Source: Acidobacteriota bacterium (lineage in GTDB: Bacteria > Actinomycetota > Acidimicrobiia > Acidimicrobiales > Ilumatobacteraceae). Taken from it: a stretch of 64,000 nucleotides of DNA. Below the pieces are notes generated by a model. That model saw only the letters and a list, made by a program, of their open reading frames with translations, searched no databases and had not been told where the DNA came from. A program made the position numbers and the translations under genes. The stretch covers positions 49,852 through 113,851 of the forward strand of contig JAGWWV010000002.1 in the NCBI GenBank assembly GCA_018970175.1, given 5' to 3'. Positions within the stretch are counted from its first letter, which is position 1; the number at the start of each line of letters is the position of its first letter. Positions 33,656-42,228 of this stretch are shown here, one piece after another.

Positions 33656-35206
33656 ATGGCAGTCGTACTGTCCGATGCCGCACAAACCAAGCCGAACGAC
33701 ATCGCGATTCGTGACTCGTCGCGCTCGTTGACCTGGCGCGAACTGAATTCCACGATCAATCGCCTCGTCAACAACCTGAAGCCCCGCGACCTGGGGCCGA
33801 ACCGCCGCATTGCGGTCTATGCCGAGAACAGCGTCGAGACCGCTCTCGCCCACATGGGTGCACTGCACGCCGGGCTCAGCAGCGTGCCGGTCAACTTCCA
33901 CCTGAACGCCGAAGAAGCCGCGTACATCCTGAACGATTCGGGCACGCGTCTTTTGTTCACGGGTCCCGAGAATCTCGCCCGCGCGGTCGATGCGGTGGCC
34001 CAGTTGTCGACCCCGATACCGATCGTGGTGTGGCGAGTCGACGGCGCCCTGCCGGCCGGTGTCGAGTCGCTCGAGTCCCTCCTCGCGTCGTCGAGCGATG
34101 CCGAGCCAACCGACGACGTTCCGCCGCGGCCGAACATGCTCTACACCAGCGGTACCACCGGATTCCCCAAGGGTGTCGACCTGCCGCCGACGATGTTCGC
34201 CGGCGGCAAGAACATCGCCGAACACGTCGCGGTGCTCGGGGCCAACCGGTTCGCCGCGCTGGGTGTGCACCTCGTCGTCGGCCCGATGTACCACACGGGC
34301 CCACTGTCGGGTGTGCGCATTCTCGCCACCGGAACCCCGGTCGTCATCCTCGAGAAGTTCGACCCCGAACGCACGCTCGCGACGATTCAAGAGTCGAAGG
34401 CCGCAAGCAGCGTGATGGTGCCCACGCACTTCAAGCGCATGCTCGACCTGCCCGCCGACGTGCGGGCGAAGTACGACGTGTCGTCGATGAAGATGCTGTC
34501 GCACACCGGCGCCAAGTGTCCGGTTGACGTGAAGAAGCGGATGATCGAATGGTTCGGTCCCGTCTTCGTCGATGCCTACGGCGCCACGGAGGTCGGCACG
34601 GTGTGTTCGATCACCAGCGAAGACTGGCTCACGCACCCCGGCTCCGTCGGCAAGGTCATGAACCCACCCTTCACCCGCTGCATCGTCGTCGACGACGACG
34701 GCAACGAGCTTCCGCCGAATACGGAGGGTCGACTCTTTTTCGAGGACTCCACCGGTCGTGGCGTCGTCTACCCGAACGATCCCGAGAAGTCGGCCAAGGC
34801 CCATCTGCGGCCCGGCGTCTTCACGCTCGGCGAAATCGGCTACGTCGACGAAGACGGCTTCGTCTACATCACCGACCGATTCAGCGACATGATCGTCTCG
34901 GGTGGGGTCAACATCTACCCGGCGGAAGCCGAGAAGGTGATCATCGAACATCCACTCGTCGCCGACGTCGCCGTGATCGGCGTGCCCGACCCCGACATGG
35001 GCGAGGCGGTGAAGGCGCTCGTCGTTCCGATCGACATGAAGAACGCGCCCACACCCGAAGAGATCATTGCGCTGTGTCGTGGTCAGTTGTCGGGCTACAA
35101 GTGTCCGAAAACCGTCGAGATCGTCACGACCGTCGGTCGAACGGCGATGGGCAAGATCAACAAGCGCGAACTGCGCGCCCCGTACTGGGAGAAGCAACCA
35201 AAGTGA
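33656..35206 (+). CDS. Acyl-CoA synthetase (AMP-binding, FadD-like)
   Basis: The 516-residue ligase has the P-loop LYTSGTTGFPKG, YGATEVG and the hinge/core motifs GEIGYVDEDGFVYITDR and GVNIYPAEAE. The catalytic Lys is in GKINKREL near the C-terminus. It activates a carboxylic acid to its CoA ester, the entry step for the adjacent enoyl-CoA hydratase and P450. The start has an AAGGGGGAA ribosome-binding site. It overlaps the next gene by four bases. Confidence 0.92.
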   Translation: MAVVLSDAAQTKPNDIAIRDSSRSLTWRELNSTINRLVNNLKPRDLGPNRRIAVYAENSVETALAHMGALHAGLSSVPVNFHLNAEEAAYILNDSGTRLLFTGPENLARAVDAVAQLSTPIPIVVWRVDGALPAGVESLESLLASSSDAEPTDDVPPRPNMLYTSGTTGFPKGVDLPPTMFAGGKNIAEHVAVLGANRFAALGVHLVVGPMYHTGPLSGVRILATGTPVVILEKFDPERTLATIQESKAASSVMVPTHFKRMLDLPADVRAKYDVSSMKMLSHTGAKCPVDVKKRMIEWFGPVFVDAYGATEVGTVCSITSEDWLTHPGSVGKVMNPPFTRCIVVDDDGNELPPNTEGRLFFEDSTGRGVVYPNDPEKSAKAHLRPGVFTLGEIGYVDEDGFVYITDRFSDMIVSGGVNIYPAEAEKVIIEHPLVADVAVIGVPDPDMGEAVKALVVPIDMKNAPTPEEIIALCRGQLSGYKCPKTVEIVTTVGRTAMGKINKRELRAPYWEKQPK

Positions 35207-36063
35207 CGACGGCGGCCGGCAACGCAGCGAACAGCACGGTGTTGGCCGACGACCCGGCACCGCACGTTCGCCGGCTCACGCTGAACCGTCCCGAGAAGCG
35301 CAACGCGCTGTCGCACGCGCTGCGGTCGCGACTCTTCGAACTGCTGCGCGAGGCCGATGCCGATCCGTCGGTCCACGTCGTGATCATCCGCGGGGCCGGC
35401 AAGAGCTTCTCCGCGGGTTACGACCTGGCACAGGACAAGTCGGAAACTCCGCCATGGCCGATCAGCATCGCCGACGGCGCGTGGGCCCGGCACGTGCTTG
35501 CCGGTTGGTTCGAGATGATGGACATGGCGACACCGATCGTCGCCCAGGTGCACGGCTATTGCCTGGCCGGTGGCACCGAACTCGCAACGGCGTGCGACTT
35601 GGTCTACGTGGCCGACGACGCCCAGATCGGCTATCCACCGGTGCGGTCGATGTCGTCACCCGACATGGCGTGGCACCCTTGGTTGCTCGGCATGCGGCGC
35701 GCCATGGAAGCGATGCTCACGGGTGACTCGATGACCGGGGTCGAAGCGGTCGCAGCCGGGTTCGCCAACAGGGCATTCGCAGCCGACAGCCTGGATGCCG
35801 AAGTTCTGTCGATCGCCGAGCGGGTGGCAAAAGTCCCGCCCGACCTCCAGGCCCTGAACAAACGTGTCGTCCACCGGGCCATGGACGCGATGGGGATGCG
35901 CGATGGCATGCGCGCCACGGCCGACATCAACGCCCTCGGCTTCCACCAGCGCTCGAGCCGCGAGTACTTCGCAAAGTTCGCACAGGGTGTCACGAGGGCC
36001 CTCGATGCGAGAGACTCTGATTTCGGGGACTATCGAACGGGAGAGAAGGGGGAAATCAAGTGA
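35203..36063 (+). CDS. Enoyl-CoA hydratase/isomerase family protein (first)
   Basis: The 286-residue crotonase has LNRPEKRNAL, the oxyanion-hole motif GAGKSFSAGYDL and VHGYCLAGGTELATACDLVY. Both ends overlap neighbours by four bases (GTGA), so it is translationally coupled between the acyl-CoA synthetase and the P450. A Glu pair typical of true hydratases is not evident, so isomerase or other crotonase chemistry is possible. Confidence 0.88.
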   Translation: MTTAAGNAANSTVLADDPAPHVRRLTLNRPEKRNALSHALRSRLFELLREADADPSVHVVIIRGAGKSFSAGYDLAQDKSETPPWPISIADGAWARHVLAGWFEMMDMATPIVAQVHGYCLAGGTELATACDLVYVADDAQIGYPPVRSMSSPDMAWHPWLLGMRRAMEAMLTGDSMTGVEAVAAGFANRAFAADSLDAEVLSIAERVAKVPPDLQALNKRVVHRAMDAMGMRDGMRATADINALGFHQRSSREYFAKFAQGVTRALDARDSDFGDYRTGEKGEIK

Positions 36064-37337
36064 CCATCAGCGAAGAAGCACAACAGGAACTCGGCGCCGA
36101 CATCACGAAGGTGAACATGGTGACACCCGAGGTTCTCGGCTGTCCGTACCACTATTACAAGCGTGTCCGCGACGAGGCGCCGGTGCACCAGACACCGATG
36201 GGTTTCTGGGCCGTGTCCCGTTACGAGGACATCATGACGATGGTCCGCGACCACGAGACGTTCTCGTCGCAGTCGATGACCAACGGCGCTTTCTCGCAGG
36301 TGCCGCCCGAGGCAATCGAAATTTCCAAGCGTGACTACAAGCGCGTCGACACTCTGCTGTCGAACGATCCTCCCTCGCACACCCAGTTCCGCTCGCTCGT
36401 CAACAAGGCGTTCCTTCCGAAGCGCGTTGCCCAGCTGGAAGAGTCGATCAAGGGAATCACCAACGACCTCATCGACAAGTTCATCGATGACGGTCGTGTC
36501 GACCTGGTGTCGCAGTTCGCGATCTGGGTTCCGCTCACCGTCATTGCCGATGCCCTCGGAGTCGACCGCAAGGACATGCCGAAGTTCAAGAAGTGGAGCG
36601 ACGACTCCGTCGCCCCGCTGTCGGGGATGCTCTCGGCCGAGCGTCAGATCGAGTGCGCCCAGAGCCGCTTCGACCTCCACCAGTACATGGCGGCGTGTGT
36701 GCGCGAGCGCGAAACCGACCCGCGTGACGACCTGCTCACCGACCTCGTGCAGGCGCGATTCGACTCCGGCCCGCGTCAGGGTCAGGGTCTCGAGATCGAC
36801 GAGATGCTGAGCATCATCGACCAGGTTCTGGTCGCCGGCAACGAGACCACCACCAATCTCATCGCGATGGCCATGCAGCATCTCATCGAGAACCCCGACC
36901 AGATGGCGAAACTGCGCGCCAACCCGGGCCTCGTCCCGAACATGGTCGAAGAGGCATTGCGTCTCGAGGCACCCGTCCAGATGCTTCCGCGCTTTTGCAC
37001 GAAGGATGCCGTCGTCGGTGGCGTCGAGGTGCCGAAGGGGTCGATTCTCATGGCGATGTACGGCAGCTCGGGCCGCGACGAGCGCAAGTTCCCGAACGCC
37101 GACAAGTTCGATGTCGAGCGCGACAACGCGCGTACGCACATGGCCTTCGGTCAGGGACCGCACTTCTGCGTCGGCGCGGCACTCGCGCGCAGTGAGGCGC
37201 GCATCGCATTCGAGCTACTGCTCAGCCGTCTCGACAACATCGCCTTCGCACCCGTCGAGGAAGTGACACACCGCGAGTTGTCGATGACGTTGCGCGGCCT
37301 CACCAAACTCGAACTCACGTTCACGAAGATCAAGTGA
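36060..37337 (+). CDS. Cytochrome P450 (first)
   Basis: The 425-residue monooxygenase has the I-helix oxygen-activation motif AGNETTTN (about residue 259), the E-x-x-R pair Glu298-Ala-Leu-Arg301 and the heme-binding FGQGPHFCVGAAL with axial Cys370. It is soluble. It lies in one coupled operon with an acyl-CoA synthetase and a crotonase, an arrangement seen for P450s that hydroxylate steroid, terpenoid or fatty acyl chains. The substrate is inferred only from context. Confidence 0.93.
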   Translation: MTISEEAQQELGADITKVNMVTPEVLGCPYHYYKRVRDEAPVHQTPMGFWAVSRYEDIMTMVRDHETFSSQSMTNGAFSQVPPEAIEISKRDYKRVDTLLSNDPPSHTQFRSLVNKAFLPKRVAQLEESIKGITNDLIDKFIDDGRVDLVSQFAIWVPLTVIADALGVDRKDMPKFKKWSDDSVAPLSGMLSAERQIECAQSRFDLHQYMAACVRERETDPRDDLLTDLVQARFDSGPRQGQGLEIDEMLSIIDQVLVAGNETTTNLIAMAMQHLIENPDQMAKLRANPGLVPNMVEEALRLEAPVQMLPRFCTKDAVVGGVEVPKGSILMAMYGSSGRDERKFPNADKFDVERDNARTHMAFGQGPHFCVGAALARSEARIAFELLLSRLDNIAFAPVEEVTHRELSMTLRGLTKLELTFTKIK

Positions 37338-37377
37338 TCTCGTCCGTTTCCCCGGAAGCACATCGAAAGGGACCCGC

Positions 37378-38223
37378 ATGGCAGTCGACCTGAAGGATCT
37401 GAAGACCATCCATTACGAGGTCGAAAACCCGGGGGAGAACGGCATCGCCATCGTCACCCTCGACCGCCCCGAGGCGCGCAACGCACAGAACAAGCGCATG
37501 ACCTACGAGCTCGAGGCCGCATTCACCGATGCCGCGCGCCGCAGCGATGTGAAGGTCATCGTGTTCCGCGCCGAGGGCCCGCACTTCTGTTCGGGCCACG
37601 ACATGCGCGACACCGAGAGCCACAAGGAATTCAGCCTCGTTTTTCCGTACGGCGGATTCGGCCGCGAGGGTCAAGAGGGGCACATGGCGTGGGAAGAAGA
37701 GGTCTACTTCAACATGTGCTGGAGGTGGCGCAACCTCCCCAAGCCCGTCATCGCCGCCGCGCAGGGCAAGACGATTGCGGGCGGACTCATGCTGTTGTGG
37801 ATCGCCGACGTGATCATTGCTTCCGAGGATGCGATGTTTTCCGACCCGGTCGTTGGCATGGGCGTGAACGGTGTCGAGTACTTCGCGCACCCGTGGGAAG
37901 TGGGGCCGCGCAAGGCGAAGGAAATGCTGTTCACCGGTGAGTGGTTGACCGCGCACGAGGCGATGCAGTGGGGCATGGTGAACAAGGTCGTGCCGAACGA
38001 CAAGTTGCGTGATGCGGCGCTCGACATGGCGCGCACGATTGCCAAGCGTCCGTCGTTTGCACTGAAGCTCGCGAAGGAAAGCGTCAATCAAACACTCGAA
38101 GCCCAGGGTCAATGGAACGCGCTGCGCACCGCGTTCGTTCACCAGCATCTGGCGCACTCGCACAACCGCGTGAAGTACGGCATGCCGGTCGATCCGGGGC
38201 CGTCCAACCGCAAGAAGGACTGA
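37378..38223 (+). CDS. Enoyl-CoA hydratase/isomerase family protein (second)
   Basis: The 281-residue crotonase has LDRPEARNAQNKRM, the oxyanion-hole motif AEGPHFCSGHDMRD and AAQGKTIAGGLMLLWIADVI. An AAAGGGA ribosome-binding site precedes it. It follows the P450 by 40 bases and precedes the TetR gene. Its early sequence differs enough from the first crotonase to suggest a different step rather than a recent duplicate. Confidence 0.88.
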   Translation: MAVDLKDLKTIHYEVENPGENGIAIVTLDRPEARNAQNKRMTYELEAAFTDAARRSDVKVIVFRAEGPHFCSGHDMRDTESHKEFSLVFPYGGFGREGQEGHMAWEEEVYFNMCWRWRNLPKPVIAAAQGKTIAGGLMLLWIADVIIASEDAMFSDPVVGMGVNGVEYFAHPWEVGPRKAKEMLFTGEWLTAHEAMQWGMVNKVVPNDKLRDAALDMARTIAKRPSFALKLAKESVNQTLEAQGQWNALRTAFVHQHLAHSHNRVKYGMPVDPGPSNRKKD

Positions 38224-38232
38224 GCCCCCAAC

Positions 38233-38250
38233 TACCCTGACCGTTGGGTA
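38233..38250. promoter_or_regulatory. Candidate operator of the TetR gene
   Basis: TACCCTGACCGTTGGGTA has TACCC/GGGTA arms around an eight-base centre, 11 bases upstream of the tetR start. The centre CTGACCGTT also occurs, inverted, ahead of the nitroreductase. Confidence 0.4.
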
Positions 38251-38261
38251 ACGAAGGGGCG

Positions 38262-38951
38262 ATGGTCGCGGTGGGCAAGACAGTCGAAAAAGCAGTCGAA
38301 AAGTCGACGATGCGCAAGCTCGGTCGCCCGCGCGATACCGACTCGGTCGAAACACGCGCCAGGCTTCTCGCCGCGGCGCGCACGTGTTTCGGCGAAAACG
38401 GTTTCGAGCGCACGACGAATGCCCAGATTGCCGAGGTGGCCGGCATCACGTCGGCCGCGATCTACCACTACTTTCCGTCGAAGATCGATCTCTATGCGGC
38501 CGTGTTCGAAGAGGTGCAGGAGTTCATCTATGCCGAGATCGAAAAAGGGATCGAACCCCATCTGACCCTCGTCGACCGATTCTCCGCGGCCCTTGACGTG
38601 TCGGTGCGCATCAACCGTGACGACCCGTCGATTGCGGGCTTCGTCGTCGACGTCGCCTACGAAGTTCAGCACCACCCGGAGCTTTTTTCGTTCGTCGAAC
38701 CCCAGCGTCAGCGCAGTGCGAACCTGGTCAAGCGGCTCTGCGACGATGCCTTCGCGAACGGTGAGGTGCGTGGCGACATTCCCCAAGAGGCCCTCGAGGA
38801 TCTCTTGTCGGTGTTGCTCTCGGGCCTCCTGCGCTTTTCCACTCTCATCAACAACTCGCCCCGCCATGCCGCGACGGTCGAGGTGTTGAAGACCATGCTG
38901 CGGTCGGCCGACACTTTTGCGGTACCCGCCGCGCCCGCCATCGGCAACTAG
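38262..38951 (+). CDS. TetR family transcriptional regulator
   Basis: The 229-residue regulator has a helix-turn-helix at residues 25-70 (RARLLAAARTCFGENGFERT through ITSAAIYHYFPSKIDLY). The C-terminal helices bind an unknown ligand. It closes the synthetase-crotonase-P450-crotonase series, so an acyl-CoA ligand is plausible. The upstream dyad suggests autoregulation. The ATG at 38262 is preferred over a TTG at 38244 because the latter would lie inside that dyad. Confidence 0.88.
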   Translation: MVAVGKTVEKAVEKSTMRKLGRPRDTDSVETRARLLAAARTCFGENGFERTTNAQIAEVAGITSAAIYHYFPSKIDLYAAVFEEVQEFIYAEIEKGIEPHLTLVDRFSAALDVSVRINRDDPSIAGFVVDVAYEVQHHPELFSFVEPQRQRSANLVKRLCDDAFANGEVRGDIPQEALEDLLSVLLSGLLRFSTLINNSPRHAATVEVLKTMLRSADTFAVPAAPAIGN

Positions 38952-39005
38952 CCCCCGGGGCAACGGGCGGGAATCGGGGGTCGCGAATCAGGGGAGGAAA
39001 GCGGA

Positions 39006-39033
39006 CTCGCAGGTCGGTTGTCCAGCCTGCGAG
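39006..39033. promoter_or_regulatory. Inverted repeat over the DUF35/thiolase promoter
   Basis: CTCGCAGG and CCTGCGAG are perfect 8-base arms 12 bases apart. The right arm overlaps the GAGAAT box, so this may be an operator or a leader hairpin. Confidence 0.45.
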
Positions 39034-39036
39034 AAT
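39031..39036 (+). promoter_or_regulatory. -10-like box of the DUF35/thiolase pair
   Basis: GAGAAT, six bases before the ATG at 39043. GAGAATGAG also precedes the second P450 at 49560. Confidence 0.35.
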
Positions 39037-39042
39037 GAGCCC

Positions 39043-39474
39043 ATGACGACCCAAGTACCCGTCGCGCCGGAACTTTTCACCTGGCCCTCCGACGAGCCCC
39101 AACTCATCGGCACGCATTTTCCCGAAAGCGGCGTCACTGTCTTCCCGCAAGCCAAGGCCTGTCCGCGTACGGCCTCGCAGAACGGCGAGCGCGTGTTGCT
39201 TCCCCGTCGCGGAAAACTGTGGAGCTGGACCATCCAGGGTTTCCTGCCGAAGTCCCCGCCCTATGCGGGGCCCGAGACACCTGCAACCTTCAAGCCCTAC
39301 GGTGTTGGTTACATTCAGTTGGGTGATCAAGTGATCGTCGAGTCGCGCCTCACCACGGCGAATCCCGACGAACTGAAGATCGGAATGGAAATGGAACTCG
39401 TCATCATCCCGTTCAACAAGGACGCAGATGGCAACGAAGTCGTCACGTACGCATTCGCACCGGTGAAGAAGTAA
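39043..39474 (+). CDS. DUF35 OB-fold protein with a degenerate zinc ribbon
   Basis: The 143-residue protein matches the OB-fold proteins (DUF35) that form complexes with SCP-x-type thiolases, whose gene follows after 11 bases. The OB part reads GKLWSWTIQGFLPKSPPY through KPYGVGYIQLGDQVIVESRL. The N-terminal zinc ribbon, which normally has four Cys, shows only one Cys (QAKACPRT). Metal binding is therefore doubtful, and a structural scaffold role for the thiolase is more likely. Confidence 0.82.
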   Translation: MTTQVPVAPELFTWPSDEPQLIGTHFPESGVTVFPQAKACPRTASQNGERVLLPRRGKLWSWTIQGFLPKSPPYAGPETPATFKPYGVGYIQLGDQVIVESRLTTANPDELKIGMEMELVIIPFNKDADGNEVVTYAFAPVKK

Positions 39475-39485
39475 AGGGGAACCAC

Positions 39486-40631
39486 ATGTCAGAAGATGTT
39501 GCAATCATCGGTATCGGAATCCATCCCTTCGGTCGTCACGACTCGACGGGCATGGAGCAGGGAGCCCATGCCGCGCGCGAGGCACTGAAAGATGCGGGCT
39601 GCGAATGGTCCGACGTTCAGTACGCATTCGGCGGTTCATCGGCTGCCGGCAACGCCGACACGATGGTCTCGACCCTGGGTCTCACCGGATTGCCGTTCAT
39701 CAACGTGGCCAATGGTTGCGCCACGGGCGGCAGCAGCCTCATCAGCGCGTACAACGCGCTGAACGCCGGGGCCGCCGACATCGTCATGGCAATCGGTTTC
39801 GACAAGCACCCGAAGGGTGCCTTCGACCCCGATCCGGCAGCGTTCGGACTCGGGCAGTGGTACGGCGACACGGGCCTCATGCTCACGACGCAGTTCTTCG
39901 GAATGAAGATCCAGCGCTACATGCACCAGTACGGCATCAGCCCCTCGACGCTCGCGAAGGTCGCGGTGAAGAACTTCGACAACGGGTCGAAGAACCCGAA
40001 CGCCTGGCGTCGCAAGCCGATGACCGAAGAGGAAGTTCTCAACTCGCTCATGCTGTCGAATCCGCTCACGCAGTACATGTTCTGTTCGCCGGGCGAGGGC
40101 GGCGTTGCTCTCGTGCTCGCGCGCGGCGAGGTGGCCAAGAAGTTCACGAAGAAGCCCGTCTTCCTGCGTTCGGCCGTCCTGCGGAGCCGTCCGTTCGGCA
40201 GCTTCGAGGTCTTCAACTCGTGGCTGTCACCCGACCGCGGCGACAGCCCGTCCGTTGGCGCCGCCGCGGCCGCGTTCAAGATGGCCGGAATGGGTCCCGA
40301 CGACATCGACATCGCGCAGTTGCAGGACACCGAGAGCGGCGCAGAGATCATGCACATGGCCGAAACCGGCTTCTGCAAGGACGGCGAGCAAGAGGACATG
40401 ATCCAATCGGGCGAAACCCGCCTCGACGGACGTCTGCCCATCAACACCGACGGTGGGTGCCTCGCCAACGGTGAGCCCATCGGCGCGTCCGGTCTGCGTC
40501 AGGTGTACGAAAGCGCACTTCAGTTGCGCGGCGACGCCGGCGACCACCAGGTTCCGAAGAAGATCCGCACGGCGTTCACGCACGTCTACGGAGCTCCCGG
40601 AATCAGCGCCTGTACCGTGCTGTCGAACTGA
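39486..40631 (+). CDS. Thiolase, SCP-x/lipid-transfer-associated type
   Basis: The 381-residue protein has the thiolase fold. The active-site Cys is in INVANGCATGGSSLISAYNA (about residue 80), and PINTDGGCLANGEPIGASGL and HVYGAPGISACTVL occur later. This family cleaves or aldol-splits branched acyl-CoA side chains in steroid and isoprenoid degradation, in complex with a DUF35 partner, here the upstream gene. The 3' end overlaps the convergent RarD-like gene by 29 bases. Confidence 0.9.
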   Translation: MSEDVAIIGIGIHPFGRHDSTGMEQGAHAAREALKDAGCEWSDVQYAFGGSSAAGNADTMVSTLGLTGLPFINVANGCATGGSSLISAYNALNAGAADIVMAIGFDKHPKGAFDPDPAAFGLGQWYGDTGLMLTTQFFGMKIQRYMHQYGISPSTLAKVAVKNFDNGSKNPNAWRRKPMTEEEVLNSLMLSNPLTQYMFCSPGEGGVALVLARGEVAKKFTKKPVFLRSAVLRSRPFGSFEVFNSWLSPDRGDSPSVGAAAAAFKMAGMGPDDIDIAQLQDTESGAEIMHMAETGFCKDGEQEDMIQSGETRLDGRLPINTDGGCLANGEPIGASGLRQVYESALQLRGDAGDHQVPKKIRTAFTHVYGAPGISACTVLSN

Positions 40632-41523
40632 CGCTGCGACGGTAGGTGTCGACTCCGAGCACCGCCAACGCAATCCAGACGAATCCAAAACCGATGATCT
40701 TCGTCGTGCCCAGGCTTTCGTTGTAGGCGAGCCAGCCGAGCAAGAAATTGATGGTTGGCACCGAGTACTGCAGCGGTCCGAGAACGGTGAGTGGCACTCG
40801 CTGAGCGGCAAAGCCGAACATCCACAGTGGGACTACCGTGATCACGCCCGTCAAGATGACGAGAGTGAGGTGCAGCGAATCGGCCGTCTGCGTGACGCTG
40901 TCGGTGCGTCCGGCCTGTGCAATTGCGAGCACGAGAGCGGGCGCAACGAGCCACATCATCTCGGCGGTCAGGCTGTCGAGCGACGACATCGGAACCTGGC
41001 GCTTCAAGAGCCCGTAGAACGCCCAGGAGGCGGCAATCAGCAGTGCGAGAATCGGTACCCGCCCATAGCCGACCGTGAGTACCGCGATCGCCACGACCGC
41101 TAGAGAGATCGTGATGCGTTGTGCCGTGTTCAACTTTTCCTTGAGAACCGCGACGCCGAGCCACATCGTGAGGAGAGGTGCCATGAAATAGCCGAGCGCG
41201 GTCTCGATGACGTGGTCGTGGGACACGGCCCAGACGTACGAACTCCAGTTGACAGTGACGAGCATGGCCGCCGCGGCGATGCGCGGCGCAAGCTCGCGTG
41301 AAAAGCACGACCGGGCGATCGTCCGCAGCCGCCCGTTCGCCAGGGCGAACACGGTGAGGATGACGAAGCTCGACACGATACGCCATCCGATGAGCTCGAA
41401 CGGGGGAAACCCGTGCAGGGCCTTCCAGTAGATGGTGAGGAGACCCCAGAGAACGTAGGCGACTATTCCTGCGACGAGTCCCTCGTGCAGGTGATTGCGA
41501 TCGCTCAGAGCGTGTTCTTCCAA
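40603..41523 (-). CDS. RarD/EamA family permease
   Basis: The 306-residue protein has ten hydrophobic helices arranged as two EamA halves. RarD-type marks are GIVAYVLWGLLTIYWKAL, IGWRIVSSFVIL and VPLTVLGPLQYSVPTINFLLG. Family members are putative metabolite or drug exporters; RarD was linked to chloramphenicol sensitivity. It overlaps the upstream nitroreductase gene by 19 bases and is probably co-transcribed with it. Confidence 0.88.
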   Translation of the reverse strand: MEEHALSDRNHLHEGLVAGIVAYVLWGLLTIYWKALHGFPPFELIGWRIVSSFVILTVFALANGRLRTIARSCFSRELAPRIAAAAMLVTVNWSSYVWAVSHDHVIETALGYFMAPLLTMWLGVAVLKEKLNTAQRITISLAVVAIAVLTVGYGRVPILALLIAASWAFYGLLKRQVPMSSLDSLTAEMMWLVAPALVLAIAQAGRTDSVTQTADSLHLTLVILTGVITVVPLWMFGFAAQRVPLTVLGPLQYSVPTINFLLGWLAYNESLGTTKIIGFGFVWIALAVLGVDTYRRSVSSTARYRR

Positions 41524-42161
41524 CCGTTGAAGTAGGTCACCTTCTCGACGGGCAGACGCTTGGCGGGCTTGAAGTCGTCACCGGTGTAGTAGGCGACGGG
41601 GATGAGTGCCAGCTGCGTCACGGTGTCGGGAATGCCCAACAGTTCCGCCGCCTCTTTTTCGTAGTTGAGGTGCAGCGTGGTGTAGGCGGTGCCGAGTTCG
41701 CGCGAGCGGCAGGCGAGCATGAAGCTCCACACGGCAGGCAGGAGTGACCCGTAGTAGCCAGCAAAATTCGCGGGAATCGCGTCGGTCGAGATGCGGTCGA
41801 GGCCGCAGGGAATGACGAGAGCCGGCACGTCCTGGAGCACGTTGGCCAGGTGGTCGGACGACTCCATAATTCCGCTCGCGTCGGTGCGACCGACCTTGTC
41901 GACCATCTTCTTCTGGTAGTCGATGTAGGGCTGGTAGGCCTTGCGGTAGATGTCGGCGAGGCCCTCTTTCATTTTCGGGTCGTCGACGACGAGCCAGCGC
42001 CATTTCTGGATGTTCTGGCCGGCCGGGGCCTGGGTGGCGAGCCGGATGCAGTCGAGAATCAGGTCGCGGGGGACCGGACGGGTGAGGTCGAGGCGCTTGC
42101 GGACCGCCCGGGTGGTGGAGAGCAGGTGATCTACCTGGCTCAAATCAAAGTTGAAGCCCAT
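41505..42161 (-). CDS. Nitroreductase family protein
   Basis: The 218-residue flavoprotein has TTRAVRKRLDLTRPVPRDLI, ATQAPAGQNIQKWRWLVV and LNYEKEAAELLGIPDTVTQL, which mark FMN-dependent nitroreductases. The N-terminal RAVRKR phosphate-binding segment is intact. It may reduce quinones, nitro groups or enones. The operator-like ACTAACGGTCAGT overlaps its -10 region. Confidence 0.88.
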   Translation of the reverse strand: MGFNFDLSQVDHLLSTTRAVRKRLDLTRPVPRDLILDCIRLATQAPAGQNIQKWRWLVVDDPKMKEGLADIYRKAYQPYIDYQKKMVDKVGRTDASGIMESSDHLANVLQDVPALVIPCGLDRISTDAIPANFAGYYGSLLPAVWSFMLACRSRELGTAYTTLHLNYEKEAAELLGIPDTVTQLALIPVAYYTGDDFKPAKRLPVEKVTYFNGWKNTL

Positions 42162-42169
42162 GGGTTCCT

Positions 42170-42175
42170 ACACTA
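42170..42175 (-). promoter_or_regulatory. -10 box of the nitroreductase
   Basis: TAGTGT on the minus strand, eight bases before the ATG at 42161, partly covered by the operator candidate at 42172. Confidence 0.45.
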
Positions 42176-42184
42176 ACGGTCAGT
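42172..42184. promoter_or_regulatory. Candidate operator between nitroreductase and acyl-CoA mutase
   Basis: ACTAACGGTCAGT has ACT/AGT arms and shares AACGGTCAG with the dyad at the TetR gene (38233). Confidence 0.35.
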
Positions 42185-42218
42185 CTTCCCCGACAAGTTC
42201 AGTCTCTCCCGAGAAGTG
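42181..42218 (+). repeat. Imperfect 19-base direct repeat in the acyl-CoA mutase leader
   Basis: CAGTCTTCCCCGACAAGT at 42181 and CAGTCTCTCCCGAGAAGT at 42200 match at 15 of 18 bases. Confidence 0.6.
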
Positions 42219-42228
42219 AGGTTTCCCC

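Noticed and set aside
33041-35260. 739-codon antisense frame over bioY and the acyl-CoA synthetase
   Set aside because: It crosses two well supported genes and has no motif; it results from the lack of AT-rich stops.
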